DNA of 64,000 nucleotides. It comes from Rallus limicola (taxonomy: Eukaryota > Chordata > Aves > Gruiformes > Rallidae). Under the pieces are notes generated by a model. The model was given only the letters and a program-made list of their open reading frames with translations. It did not search any database and was not told where the DNA came from. Position 1 is the stretch's first letter; the number at the start of each line of letters is the position of its first letter. The stretch covers positions 51,771,762 through 51,835,761 of the forward strand of contig JAKCOZ010000005.1 in assembly GCA_022605955.1 (NCBI GenBank), given 5' to 3'. Position numbers and translations under genes: made by a program. Shown here piece by piece: positions 26,291 through 37,900 of the stretch.

Positions 26291-27454
26291 TATTCCAGAA
26301 TGAATAAACCAGTTTCCTTTTTCTTGCTGAACTTCACCATCAAAGCTCCTCTGCCCTTGAGCGGTGTAAAATGCTTTCTTGCAAGACAGCAGGCCCAGAT
26401 GTACACTTCAGGTTGTGACAAATACCACAATAAAAGGAAAGAATACAAAGAGGAGGTGACACATTTTAGGCAAGAGCTGGGTTCTTGACAGTGCTAGCAG
26501 ATGGGGCTTTCCAGGAGCAAGCTGAGAGCCTGAGACTGCAGCCAGCAACTGCCAGTATCCTTTGGGTACTGGGCAGGCTGGGCAAGAATAGGAGATGCAA
26601 AATCCTCTTGGTTGGGTTCATGGAGTATAGCAGGATTTCTGGGAAGGGGAAGGAGGATCTGAGTTAGTTCAGGTTTTGGTAGATCTGTTTATAAATCCAT
26701 GAAACCCAAGTCATCAAGATTTGCTTACGCTGAGAATTACAGCTCTTGTGATTTAGAGGTGAGCCAGGCTCCTCCTGGCAGCTGATTTTCCAGAGGCGTC
26801 ACAGAAGGGGTCCTGAGCTCTGCCCCCATCCCCTTCCACAGGCTGCTGTTTTATGGAGGGGGAAGAGGCAGTTGTCAAACAATTTGAAGCTTTTTAGCCA
26901 AGCATTTTGGGGTTGTTTTCCCCTCCTGCCTCTGTGCACAAATTTCTACTGAACGCAAGCATTCCTGCATACCCTGTGTGTGAAAACAGCTTTATGACAA
27001 AAAAAGGGTTTTTTTTGGGGAATGGGAGCTTGTGGCCAAGAAGTCATCTTGGGTGCTTGTAACGGGAAGTGTGGGGTCCATGCTGGAGGTGCTGATGTTC
27101 TGGGCTTCTGTGCTGGAGGGCAGGTGTCTCCTGCTCCAGAGAAGCCAGTCCTGTCCTTCTCTTTTCATCCACACAAGGGATTGATTTCAATTTATGTATT
27201 TTTTAAATTAAATGACACTTGGGTCCCCCTCATTAAAGGGAGTTTATTTGCTCTGGCTTTGGTGCACATATGAAACAGAGAAGTGCTTCTTACTCGGGAA
27301 ATGGGGAAGAGCCCAAACACCACTGCTTGATCTATGGGCAGAACACTGGGCATACATTTTGTGGGGCTCATCTGAAAAGAGGCTGGGTTAGTGAGCAGAA
27401 CTAAGGAGGGTGCTGGCTGTCTTTGAGTGAAAAATCAAAACAGGCAGGGAAGGC

Positions 27455-28010
27455 TGCTCTACACTGTGCTGGGGAGGCCTTACCTCGAGCACTGGGGGCA
27501 GTTTTGGGTGCCACAGTACAAGAGGGACATAAAAATATTGGAGAGTGTCCAGAGGAGGGCAACAGGGATGGTGAAGAGTCTGGAGGGGAAGTGTCTGGAG
27601 GAGAAGTCTTATGAGGAGAGGCTGAAGTCCCTGAAGTTCAGCCTGGAGAAGAGGAGGCTGAGGGGAGACCTCATGGTGGTCTGTGGCTTCCTGTGAGGGG
27701 GAGCAAAGGGGCAAGCGCCAATCTCCTCTCTTTGGTGACCAGAGATAGAACCTGAGGGAACAGCATGAAGCTGCAACAGGGGAGGTTTAGGTTGGATATA
27801 GAAAGAGGTTCTTTACTGAGAGGGTGGTCAGGCACTGGAACAGGCTGCCCAAGGGAGTGGTCACAGCCCTGAGCTTGGCTGACGTCAAGAAGTATCTGGG
27901 TGATGCTCTCAGTCCCATGCTCTGACTTGGCTGGTCCTGTGTAGAGCCAGGATTTGGACTTAATGATCCTTATGGGTCCCTTCCAGCTCAGGAGTTTCTA
28001 GGATTCTAAG
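27455..28010 (+). mobile_element. CR1 LINE fragment, sense orientation
   Basis: Translation of 27427-27696 gives LEHWGQFWVPQYKRDIKILE, SVQRRATGMVKSLEGK and SLEKRRLRGDL, all from the C-terminal part of CR1 ORF2. The 3' part (GGTTCTTTACTGAGAGGGTG, then a CACTGGAACAGGCTGCCCA motif) ends near 28010 with GGTCCCTTCCAGCTC..GATTCTAAG. The copy is 5'-truncated and frame-broken. It lies about 1.2 kb from the opposite-strand copy at 25780-26290. Confidence 0.93.
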
Positions 28011-28879
28011 GCTTTGCTGTTTCTCAGGGGATGCTTCAAATGTACAACTGGTCTGAAAACTGCCATGAGAGCATCTGGCTTTTATTGCTGTGGGGGCCTA
28101 GATGTGACTTAGCACTGGAGGAAAATAATCTAGAATTGTTTGCTTAAAAAAGTGATGCAAAGGAAGTAATGGGTTTGATGTCCACCCCAGCAGTGCACTG
28201 TGTGCTGGGTGTGATGTGCATGGGAAGAAGCACTGGTGGAGGGGGCACCATTTCTCAGCAGTGGGATGGGGTGAGCGTAGGATGTCAAATGTTTGCCTGC
28301 TGTGCACTGTACAGTGTGGTCTGGCACACCCGGCTCTAGCACTTGTTGGGGGTCACAGTGTCTTGTAGAACTGTCTGCTGAGGCTGAGCACCTCCTAGCC
28401 ACCGCCAGCGAAGGAGGTCACTCTGCAGTGACTGCAGAGAGTGAGAAAATGGCCATCGGTCGAGAGCATCTCAGGCTGCGTCGAAACTCATGGGGGAGGG
28501 GTGGGAGGGGGAAAAGCTTGGCGCGACCCAAGATGCCAAAGTCACTCAGGGCTTGGAGGAGGTTGTCAGTGAACGTTGCACAAAGTTGCACTTGCACAAA
28601 AACACGCTTCCCCTTGTGCAGTGCACTGAAACGAAGCTCCCTCTGGAGAAAGCTCACTCGGGAACTTGCACCCTTCTTTTGGGAAGGGATGGGAAAGGAG
28701 CCAGACAAACAACACGCTAATATTCATATTTGAGGATTTAGCTCCTAGGTTCTGGGTGGGTTTGAAGGCGGGTGTGAAGGGGAGCGTGCACGCTCCTTTG
28801 CATGCGTTTGTACCCTGGCTGGGTATTTTTAGGCTGCAGACCGCAACGTAGCAATACCCGGTGCTGGCTTTAAACCAGC

Positions 28880-29065
28880 TTGTTAGGCCATCGGTCACAG
28901 ACAGGCTCTGGCAGCACGTTGCTCCGTGCGGACTAATTTAGCTTGCTGAGGAGGCTGTTGAATATGCAAGCAGTAATTGCTGCTCTCGTTTCCTTAAAGC
29001 AAGGGCGGAAGCGACACCAGGGTCCAATTTTCTCCTAATGACTGATTTCATTTAAGCACTGCTCA
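28880..29065. promoter_or_regulatory. Candidate non-coding element
   Basis: Contains GCGGACTAATTTAGCTTGCT, TTGAATATGCAAGCAGTAAT and CTAATGACTGATTTCATTTA, with a few CpGs and no repeat similarity. POU-like (ATGCAA) and homeodomain (TAAT) cores are close together. Confidence 0.25.
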
Positions 29066-29404
29066 GGGCAATGTAGTCTTGATCCTTTTTTTTTTAAGGC
29101 TGGGAAAACCAACAAAACTCATCTCTCTGTGTGCATCGCTGAGCTGCAGCATGTGGCCTCTGTCCTGTCCTGCCTGGTCTTGGTGGTATACATAGCTGCG
29201 CTCTTTCTACTCCTCTTCCATGTCCTCCTTTCCCTGGGCTTCCAGGCTAGAGCCCATCACACGCACATTTCCACCCTTGTTTCTGTGACAGCAAAATTGT
29301 TTGGAAATGTTTCAGCCCCATCAGGCCTGCCTTGGGATTTGGGGTTTGGCTGGAAGCTCTCTCAGTGACCCTTCGCATCCTGTCTTCTCTGGCTCTATAC
29401 GTAC

Positions 29405-29530
29405 AGGGGCAATTAAACTTAATTTATTCTGTCCTGCTCAACAGTAGAGGCCAGAAGGCGCCATTAGATCACAATCTGACTTAAATTCATTGATCTAATT
29501 AACACTCAAAGGTATAAATGGGGCATGGAA
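29405..29530. promoter_or_regulatory. Candidate non-coding element
   Basis: AGGCGCCATTAGATCACAAT and TTGATCTAATTAACACTCAA are motif-dense and non-repetitive. They lie about 350 bp after the block at 28880. Confidence 0.25.
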
Positions 29531-31499
29531 GCAGGATGTGCAATGCTGCGTGGAACTGGTCCCTTCTGCTCTCCTTAACGCAAGCCGACAGGTTGCCAAG
29601 GGCTGTCAGTTTTTCTCCCTGAATAATAGATTTCTGTAGGATTCACAGGGAAGGAGAAGGCTGCTGTAGCTGGACTTTGTTCTGACGATGCAGTCTGCGC
29701 TGTCTGCAGCTCCTCACGACCTGCTAGGGAGCTGTGGTTTGATTTTGATCCATCACATCAATGAATATTCATCAGCCTTCTGAAGGTTTAATGCTGTTTG
29801 CCTGGTAGCTAACATGTTCTCTCTCTAAGCCTATTTTAGCCTTGGTTTCTAATAACCTGCAGCCCACTCAGCCTGCACTGTAGGGTGGTTCTTTTAATTG
29901 TTTATAAATGAAAACGAGGAACCTCAATAGCTTCAAAGCTGGAAGCAGCACAAAAATACCTTGTATTGGTTGCTACATGACTATCTGCTTTAAAACCCAA
30001 AATAAAATCTTGCCTTTTGGTCTGTCATTCAAACTCTCCACAGAACATCATCAGTAGTGTGTATCTCTGAAGAGCAGGTGTTGTTCTGATAAAAGCTTTC
30101 AGTACAGTTTTGCGAGCCCAAGTCAGAGCTTGTATGTAGTAGCAGGTTTCAAGGATGAGGTTGATGTAGTGTTGAAAAGGGGATGGAAAACACCCTGTAG
30201 AAGAGAAGAACATGTCCATTTGCTCCAGACCGGCTGCAAGAGCAGGATAAGGCCCTGCTCTGGGCACAGTGTGGCCTTAGCCATGGTCTTGGTATGACCA
30301 AGTGACCAAACCTTTGCACACCTGAGGACATGAGGGTCAGGTCTGAGCTCCTGTGCCAGGCACAAAGCACCCACCAGCAGCTCACTCTGTGCCCTGCTCC
30401 TCCTGGCCCTTCAAAACCCAAACCTGCAGTGCTTTCATTTGCGTTGGAGGGGACAGAGGTCTGTGTGCCTTTGGTTTTTTTGTTTCCCCTCCCTTCTTTA
30501 GGAACAAAACTCTCAGCAGGTCACAAACCCCTCTGAACAGTGAAGGGATGCCAGCAGGCTGCTAATGGATTTGCTCCGGTGCTGGCTGCTGGGGAGCTGC
30601 GATGAGAGAGATTTCATGGCAGCTGAAATTCCTCCTGTGGCTGCATTTTTCTACATACAGGATGCTAAATGTGAAATGAGATATGGGGCTTTTCGATAAG
30701 GGGGACCCCCACCCCAGACTGGGCACGGAGCAGTTGCAGAGCCTGGGATTATCTTCCATGAAGACCCAATAGCTGTTTCCCATTGTTTGCTGTTCAGCAG
30801 ATGATTACACCATGTGCTAAAAACATGCCAGCAACCATAATTTCCAGGGTCAGATCCTCTGTTAAAGTAACATGGGTAGAGCCTGGAATTTCTGTAAGGT
30901 CCCTGTTTTGGGAGGACAGTGTTTGCCATGCGAGTGGTGATGCAGGGTCTGCCCCAAAGTCTGCTCCTAACCTGCCACGGGTGCTGGCTCTCTGTGGGGC
31001 ACGGCAGCTGGTTATCTGGGCAGATAAATCCATGGTTCGAGGGAATGACTGGTGCCAGGGAGATCAGACACTTCTGTCCAAAAGCTGACCATTTTTCCCA
31101 AGTCTCTTCATAGCTTTCTTAATAAATCTGAGTCATCCATATTTCAAACCTCCTGCATTAACCTTGGCTGTCTGTCCTGTCTCTTAATGTCTCGGCATCT
31201 TGTTTCACAGAGATAAAATGTGGGTGTGTGGTTTTGTAAGACAAATGTTTGGGCTTTTTCAAAATTCTCCACTTTGCTGCTTGATTTTTCTCAGTAGGGT
31301 GTTTCTCTGCCATCGTCACTCCTCGTAGGTGGCCCTCCTCTTGCCTTGTTGACTTGACAGTTCCAATTTTGGGGCAGTGTTTGCTTTGTCCTTGCCATTA
31401 TTCATTGGGTAAGACATTGTCTCCTGCCCTGGGCTTTGCTCCCAACCTGAGTTTTAGAAATTCATCAAAACCTGAGCAACCGCTGGCGCGAGCGACGCC

Positions 31500-31650
31500 A
31501 AACGTAAGCACTGCGTAGGAAAGTCTGAGCTACCAGCACTGTGTGATTTTTATCAGCTGAAATTGCCTCTTGTAAATATTTACTGGAATTTCAAGTAGGC
31601 TTTATCTAATTAAAGCCAAGTAAAACTTTCCATGAAAAAGAGCCGCTCTA
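31500..31650. promoter_or_regulatory. Candidate element with palindromic forkhead-like site
   Basis: The 12-bp palindrome GTAAATATTTAC at 31572-31583 contains two opposed forkhead-type cores. It is followed by TATCTAATTAAAGCC. The block lies about 600 bp upstream of the first coding exon of DAAM1. Confidence 0.28.
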
Positions 31651-31944
31651 CTGGCAGTTGCCGGTGGATCTTTAGGGACACGTTCAAGAGCTTTGGGGGT
31701 AATATAGGATATTTACTCAGCTCTGCTGCTGTCTGTGGCTTGGGGCAACCTGAGCTACTTTGAGGTCTTCAAGCATCGAGTCACCCCTGGCACGTACCTT
31801 GTGGTCCTGAGCGCATCCAGCTGTTCCTAGCAGCAGCCTCCCAAGTTTGCCATACCCCTGGCCAGATGAGGTGTGGCCCGGTTGTCACTGCATGGGGATG
31901 TCAGTGGGGATCTGCAGTGGGACTTACAGCAGTGGTGGGGGCCC

Positions 31945-32200
31945 AGGACCCCTCTCCCTGTGAGGACGGTGGCGCGTCCCCCTCCTGCTGCCGGCTTCAG
32001 CACAAGGCAAGCAAATGCATCTTTTTAATTCACGCAGTCGTCAAGGTTGCCAGGACCGTAAATGTCAAATCTGAGCAGAAATATTTGGCGTGTAAACCGT
32101 CTCCGCTCTGTGCAGAGCGTGTGGGTGGCTTTGATTCCTCCTCCCCTCAGCGGGACGGGAGCGCAGTGCTGCGGGGCGGCTGCTTGAGCCTTCTCTCTTC
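31945..32200. promoter_or_regulatory. CpG-enriched block upstream of the first coding exon
   Basis: By eye about 16 CpG dinucleotides occur in some 260 bp, in a window otherwise nearly free of CpG. It includes GGACGGTGGCGCGTCC and CGGGACGGGAGCGCAG. It directly precedes the acceptor at 32211-32212. It could be a minor promoter or an intronic regulatory element. No TATA box is evident. Confidence 0.35.
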
Positions 32201-32212
32201 TCTTCCTCTCAG

Positions 32213-32435
32213 GATCTAGTGCCCGGAGGGAGGGACGCAGAGGATTTTGGCCATGGCTCCAAGGAAGAGGAGCAGTCGGGGTATCTCCTTCATCTTCTGC
32301 TGCTTTCGCAGCAGCGACCACCCGGAGATCACATACCGGCTGCGCAATGACAGCAGCTTTGCCCTGCAGACCATGGAGCCTGCGCTGCCCGTGCCACCAG
32401 TGGAGGAGCTGGATGTCATGTTCACTGAGCTGGTG
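32213..32435 (+). CDS. DAAM1: DAAM1 first coding exon (40-nt 5'UTR plus residues 1-61)
   Basis: A long pyrimidine tract ends in CAG at 32210-32212, so the exon begins at 32213. The first 40 nt are 5'UTR without an ATG; translation starts at the ATG at 32253. The coding part is 183 nt (61 codons, phase 0) and ends before a consensus GTAAGT donor at 32436. The protein begins [18 protein letters not shown], with a basic cluster followed by a hydrophobic, cysteine-containing stretch, and runs through [14 protein letters not shown]. The acceptor in front of the 5'UTR shows that at least one noncoding exon lies upstream, probably outside the window. The exon sits just after a CpG-enriched block (31945-32200). 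Confidence 0.96.
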
Positions 32436-34940
32436 GTAAGTAGGATGCTTTTTATTTCCCTTCCCCCTGGCTCTTTCCCCTCTCCCCTAGCTTCGTTTTG
32501 AGTTTTCAGGCAAATTTTCGGTGTGAAGGAAGCATCAAGGTTTCTTTTGGGGGTAGTTCTGCTCTGAATCTGGAGCTCTTCTCCTCCCTGAAGTCCTGCC
32601 AGTTTGGGGTGGTTTCTCATTCTCCTTAGAAAGCCTTGGTTTCATAGAGCAGGAGTTGGGGGTTGGTCTGGCTTTCTGCACCTCCAGATTGATGGAGGGG
32701 TGTCCAGACCAGTAAAACAGGTTGTTCTCCATAGGTACAGTTTAACTTTACTTGCTGGGCACTCTGCTTCCCAGAAATCCTTGGGTGTGAGCTAAATTGA
32801 AATCTGTTTAGTCAGGATATTGTTTCTTTATCCCTTGGTACTGTAACTCTGGAAAACATGGATCAAAAAAAAAAAAAGGCAGCCAAAACTAGCCTTAATT
32901 TCCTCTAAGGAAAAAAAATGGCATGGTTTGTTAGATGGACCCACAGTACTCCACTTTGAGTTGATTTGGCAGGGAAATGGGCTTTCTCTGTGGTGATTTG
33001 CTTAAGGGGAACTGGGAGTCATGGTGCTGGGTGTTCACACGTCATGATACAGCATGTCCCCGGGCAGCATGGCTTTGGGGAGCCAGGCCTCTTGGTAGAG
33101 GAGAGCTCCTGGGTGTATGATTATTAGAGCCACTTTTGCTCAGACATCCTTCGCCATGGGCAGGATGAGACAGCAGACTGGGACACCCAACACAGCATGG
33201 TGGGGATGAGACATCCCTGCAGCAGGACCTCTTCTTGCAAAGAAGCAAAACGTGGCTGGTCAGATTTGGTTTGTTCAGGTAGCGCAAACGCTTCTGTTCC
33301 ATGTGTTTCTCTACTGATAACTTGGCCAAATCAGATTTTCCTGGGTAAATTCTTTCCCACGGAAAGCTCCCTATGTGCCCTGGCCAAAGGCAGTGCACAG
33401 GCTTGTTGTGGTGTGGCTCAGCATCGCCAGCCAGGCTGAAGGAGGCATCTTGCAGAGGCTGATGCACTGGAACCCCATCAAACCCTCATCCGTCCCAAAG
33501 GTCCTTTCCTCAGCCTGGGGTTTTCAAAGCATCTCTCCCAAATTCAGCCAGATGCTTGGTGCAGAGACTGTGCCACAGGCAACAGCCCTGTGAGCAGTGA
33601 GACAGGAGCCCAGGGGCACTTGTAGGGACCAGCTGGGCCTGGGGCATGCCCTGGTGTTGCCCTTTTGCTCTCCATCCCTTGCGCTGCGCTGCTGAGATTT
33701 TTGGGGATTTTTTCTCCCAGCCAAGGGTGAGAATAAGGTTCAGAGGCAGCTGCTGCTCCAGGGCACGCTGGCAGCAGGATCAACGCTGGTTCCCTGGGGA
33801 CTGAACTCATATAAGTGAGAGGGGACAGTGGGTACCCACTGTGCTCCCATGCAAGTGGCTGCAAATTCCCAGCTCCCCAAAAACCCATCAGGCAAATCTT
33901 GACCTGAGCCAGTGCTGGGTGGGAGAGAGGGAGAAGCTTGAGTTGTGCCCCATGGGTGCAAGTGGGTAGATTCCCATTTTCGGGGGAGTGAAGATGCAAA
34001 TACCCTCTCTCCCATTACAACAGCTCCTTCTTGTTCTCAGTAACCTGTTGGTGTTGGGTATTAAATTTCAGCATTAGTTAAATGGTTTGGAAAGTGTCCC
34101 ACTGTTTCTGTATAAACCCACTGTGTAGCATTTGGAAGAGAGACAGAGAAAGCACTCAGAGGCACTGGGCTGATCTTTATGCCTGCGGCAGCCCGATACC
34201 ACCCAGCCCATCGTGCTCGATCATCTTGGGTGGGATGGCTTGTCCCTGCTCTGTGGGACCTGAGCTGCCTCCATAGTCCTCAGTTCTCTCAGTCAAATGG
34301 GTTGAGGGGAAGTCAGAGGGGCTGGGGGGGATCTGGAGGCTTTGCCCAGCTCAGGTTGATCCTTGGCCAACTCTTCTCCTGCAGCATAATAGTGACTTTT
34401 CTGCCCCATTTGTTCCCATTAGGTTCTCAGAGTGGCAGGGGTGGAAGATTTCAGGCCTGGGACAGGCTATATCTTGTTGCAGCAGTGATCTTGGTCACTG
34501 GGATGGATAATCCTCTCCCAGAGACCAACAGTCCATCACGGTCCCTACTCCACAGATCCCAGCCTGCTGCATGTATGAAAGGGAAAAACATTCTTTTTGG
34601 AGTCATTCCACAAAATCTTCTCTGGGCTTCAGGTGGTTTTAAGTGTGCCTCTTCATCTGAGTCAGGAAACATCTGTAGTGTGAGAAACTGGTGGCCGTCC
34701 TGCATCAACAGCAGAGGACGAGGTCCTGAGCTCCAGAGGGGCTGCAGAGGGGCTTGGAGCAGCTGACTCCAAGGTCAGCTAAAGGCTCTGTCTGCTCGCC
34801 TGCTGTGTGTTTCATGTCCTGCTGTGTGTTATATGGACATTTCAGATTTTAACTAGAACACTTCAGTAGAATGCTCAGGGTTGTTTTTTCCCTGTGGCCC
34901 ATACAAGTGAGTATTTCTCAGGAGGAATGACAGAGTTTGG

Positions 34941-34978
<38 letters not shown>

Positions 34979-37900
34979 CTGTGCACAAACAGGAGCAAGA
35001 AATTCCTGTAAGAAATTCCTGATTTCCATCCCAGGCTGCAGGGACACTGCACCCTGTCCCAGCCAGCGGCACGGAGCAGGTGATGGCTTTTTCCTGGCGC
35101 AGGGCAGATGCAGATGTTGTTGCTGTGGTCAATGACTGATCACTGCTTTCTCCCTGAGGGACCTTTTCCCTTTCCCTTCCTTTCCCCCTGCTTTAGGCTG
35201 AATGGGTTTTTGTTGGGGTATTGTTGGGATGTCGCTCAAGTGGGCATGGCCCCATCTGAAAGGCTTTTCTTTGTCCGGTGTGTGTCGGGGCTCCGGCCAG
35301 GCTCAGCCACCCAGGGAGGAGCAGGTGCTGACAGGGAGGCACAGACAAAAGCAGGGTATTTCAGTGAGATTTACTAATTTGCAGCTCCCTTGGCTGGGAC
35401 AAGGCTTTGCAATTTGTGCAGCTCTCCTTGCATCAACACTGGTGCATCCCACCAGCTTAGGTCAGTGGTGTTTGCTTCTTGGGACTTGAGTTGGTGCTGT
35501 GACACCCACCAGGCAACATCCATTGGATTTAAGGAGTTTCCAGAGCCATCGGTCCTCCCGTAGGACACATCAGAAAGATTGCTGTGGTGTGGGGCAAGGG
35601 GGAATATCTAGGGCTGCACAAGCTGCCTGTGAGCCGAGAGAACAAAGCTGTGCCATCTGCCACGGCTTCTTTCAAGAGGCTCCTGCGTATCCCAGCTAAC
35701 AATACAGCGTTTCTTCAAAGGCTGAAATCTTGCTTGCATGCTCAGAGAAAGCACTTGCAAAGCTCTCCATAATGGTGCCATATGGTAGATCTTGCCGTAA
35801 CAATCCTCCTTATTTTCTGCCAGCAACTAGACTTTCCACCAGATGGGTAAATGACTGATGTCCTTTATATCTGCTTAACACTCCTTGTCACTCTGAGGTT
35901 TGTAATGAAATGCTCCGTGTGTGGTTGTGTGCATCAGCCCCGCAGGACGTGCACCGGCCGGGGGGTTGGAGGCACGGGGAATCAAGTGGTTTGCTCTGCG
36001 GAGGGCCACGTGTGCCCCAGCACAACCCAGGCCCCCTCGCTGGCTCTCTACCTGGTCAGGCAGGTCGCCATAGCATCTCTGTCCCAGCACTATGAGAGTG
36101 ATGCTCTTGCAACTCCTAAGGCTGCCTGGGCTCCCAGAGGAGCTGCTAATTCCAGCATAGTTTTGCACACCTCTGGAACATGAGGTCCTGCCTCTTCCTG
36201 GTTCTTCACCATGCTCCCAGCCTGCGTTCCTGACAGCAGAGGGATGGGCTTGGATGAGATGCTGCTCCAGCCACTTTTCAACGTTTGTCCTCCCAAATAC
36301 CTGGGCTTTGAGGAAATTCCAGTTCCCGGTCCCAGTGGGGCTGCTCACACTTTTCACCTCCTTCTAGCAAAGCAGAAGAATTTAGAGCAGTCCTGAAACC
36401 TGCCTGTGATGTGCAGCAGCCCATTTTTAGCTTATGAATCCAGAGAAGATAACCTTCCCCAAGTCCCTCCACCCAGACTCCAGCAGCCACCAGGTCTTAG
36501 ACACCTGGGGAAGGCGACACTGGGTGACTGGTGTCTGTGCAGTCTCCCCAGTGCTGTGGGCTCAGGGTGGGTGCAGACCCTTGCCCGCTGATGCGTCACA
36601 GTGTTAATGTCTGCCTTCACTGGGATCTGCTGGAGGGGAGATACAGTCTCTAAACTGCTGGTCTTTATGCCTTCCCCTTGCACAATATGTAAGGCTGCTC
36701 CATCCCTTCCTGCTGCTTTATGAAGTAGTGGAAAAAGAGGAGCCTGGGGAGCAAAAAAAAATTGTCTCTGGCATCTTACAAGATTTGTCACGGCATTTAT
36801 TTTTACTGTACTTGGGGCAACTAATGTGTTTCTTTAGAGCTGCTCTGTGGATGCTATCTGTTAGGAGATAGCGTGCCCCACCACAGAGATTAATTCCATG
36901 TCGCCTTTGAAATGCTTCATGGTGGGTGACTGGCCCGTGGCTCACAGTGTGGGGTGCTTAGGGAAGATGCTGTGTGTGTAAAGGTGCTGCAGAGCCTTGC
37001 CTTCTTGCCCTCTCAGCATGCTGGGATGAGTGTGACTTGATGCACTGCTCAGATGGGGAGTGGAGAAGAACCCCAGTGCGAGGAGGGGACAGCAGTGCGG
37101 TCAGCGTGAGTGCTATTACATGTTAATGGCAAGGCCAGGTTGGGAATTCATCTCTGGGAACTTAAGTAATGTGCTTTTCCCCCGGTTTCTAATCCGGTAA
37201 GGAGAAAGTGTGAGGTTTTGGACCTCGCAAAACAACACGGCTTTTAAGTAACAGCTGAGGGATCAGCTGCAAAGCTAAGCTTTGCATTTCATGCTTGCAG
37301 GGCAGCTGTCGCTTTTTGCTGCCTGGTCTTTGCAGCATTAAGGACTTCAGGATTCTGGGAACCACTGGATGGTCGCCAAAGGCATTTTCCCCTATATCTG
37401 CAAAGAAAAGCACTTGGTACCCAGCAAAACATATGGTTGCAATAGTCCTGTGTCCTGGGCAAAGCACCCCTTTCTGTGGAGTATCCAGGGCCACTCAGCA
37501 TGGGGCTCCTGATGCCGTCCCACCACCGTCTCCCAAGATCAAGCTCCCTTGAGCTTATGAATTGTTTTTAAGGAAGAAAACCAAGTGATTTGGTAATACC
37601 TGCTTTTAAATTCATTCCGTGGGGAGCCGTGGGGGCGCTTTTACCAGGTTGCCCAGGTTCTGCCTATTAGAGCAAGTGGTCTGGACCTGCCACCTTCCCG
37701 TACCAGCCCGTCGCTTGCAGCGCTTGTTTTCATCACCTCGTGTTCCACCTTCCCAGATAATCTCTTAAATGTATGTTTTGATAGGTAATCACCTGATACA
37801 GAAGTCACACACCTACCTGGTGTAGAAAATAAGGATTTTCTGCCTACAGTATTTCCATGGAACTGAATGAAGTAATCCACCACGGAGTGCTCTATTTCAG

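Larger units (their letters stand above)
15526..32212. other. Presumed first intron of DAAM1, part 2
   Basis: Non-coding apart from the antisense ITPRIPL1-like fragment just before it. It carries four CR1 pieces (16022, 20170, 25780 and 27455) and several motif-dense blocks between 28.9 and 32.2 kb. The block at 17200-17340 is AT-rich (ATAAATAAAGC, TTCATTAAATTATTTTTAC) without a repeat match. The longest open frame (23932-24612, minus, 226 codons) has no recognisable domain. Confidence 0.6.

Noticed and set aside
34179..34766. 195-codon + strand frame
   Set aside because: No recognisable motif, low-complexity serine/glycine-rich composition and no splice context linking it to DAAM1.
34946..35050. 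Poly-T tract considered as the tail of a minus-strand processed retrocopy
   Set aside because: No reverse-complement AATAAA signal next to it, no gene-like sequence beyond it, and no flanking target-site duplication bracketing a body.
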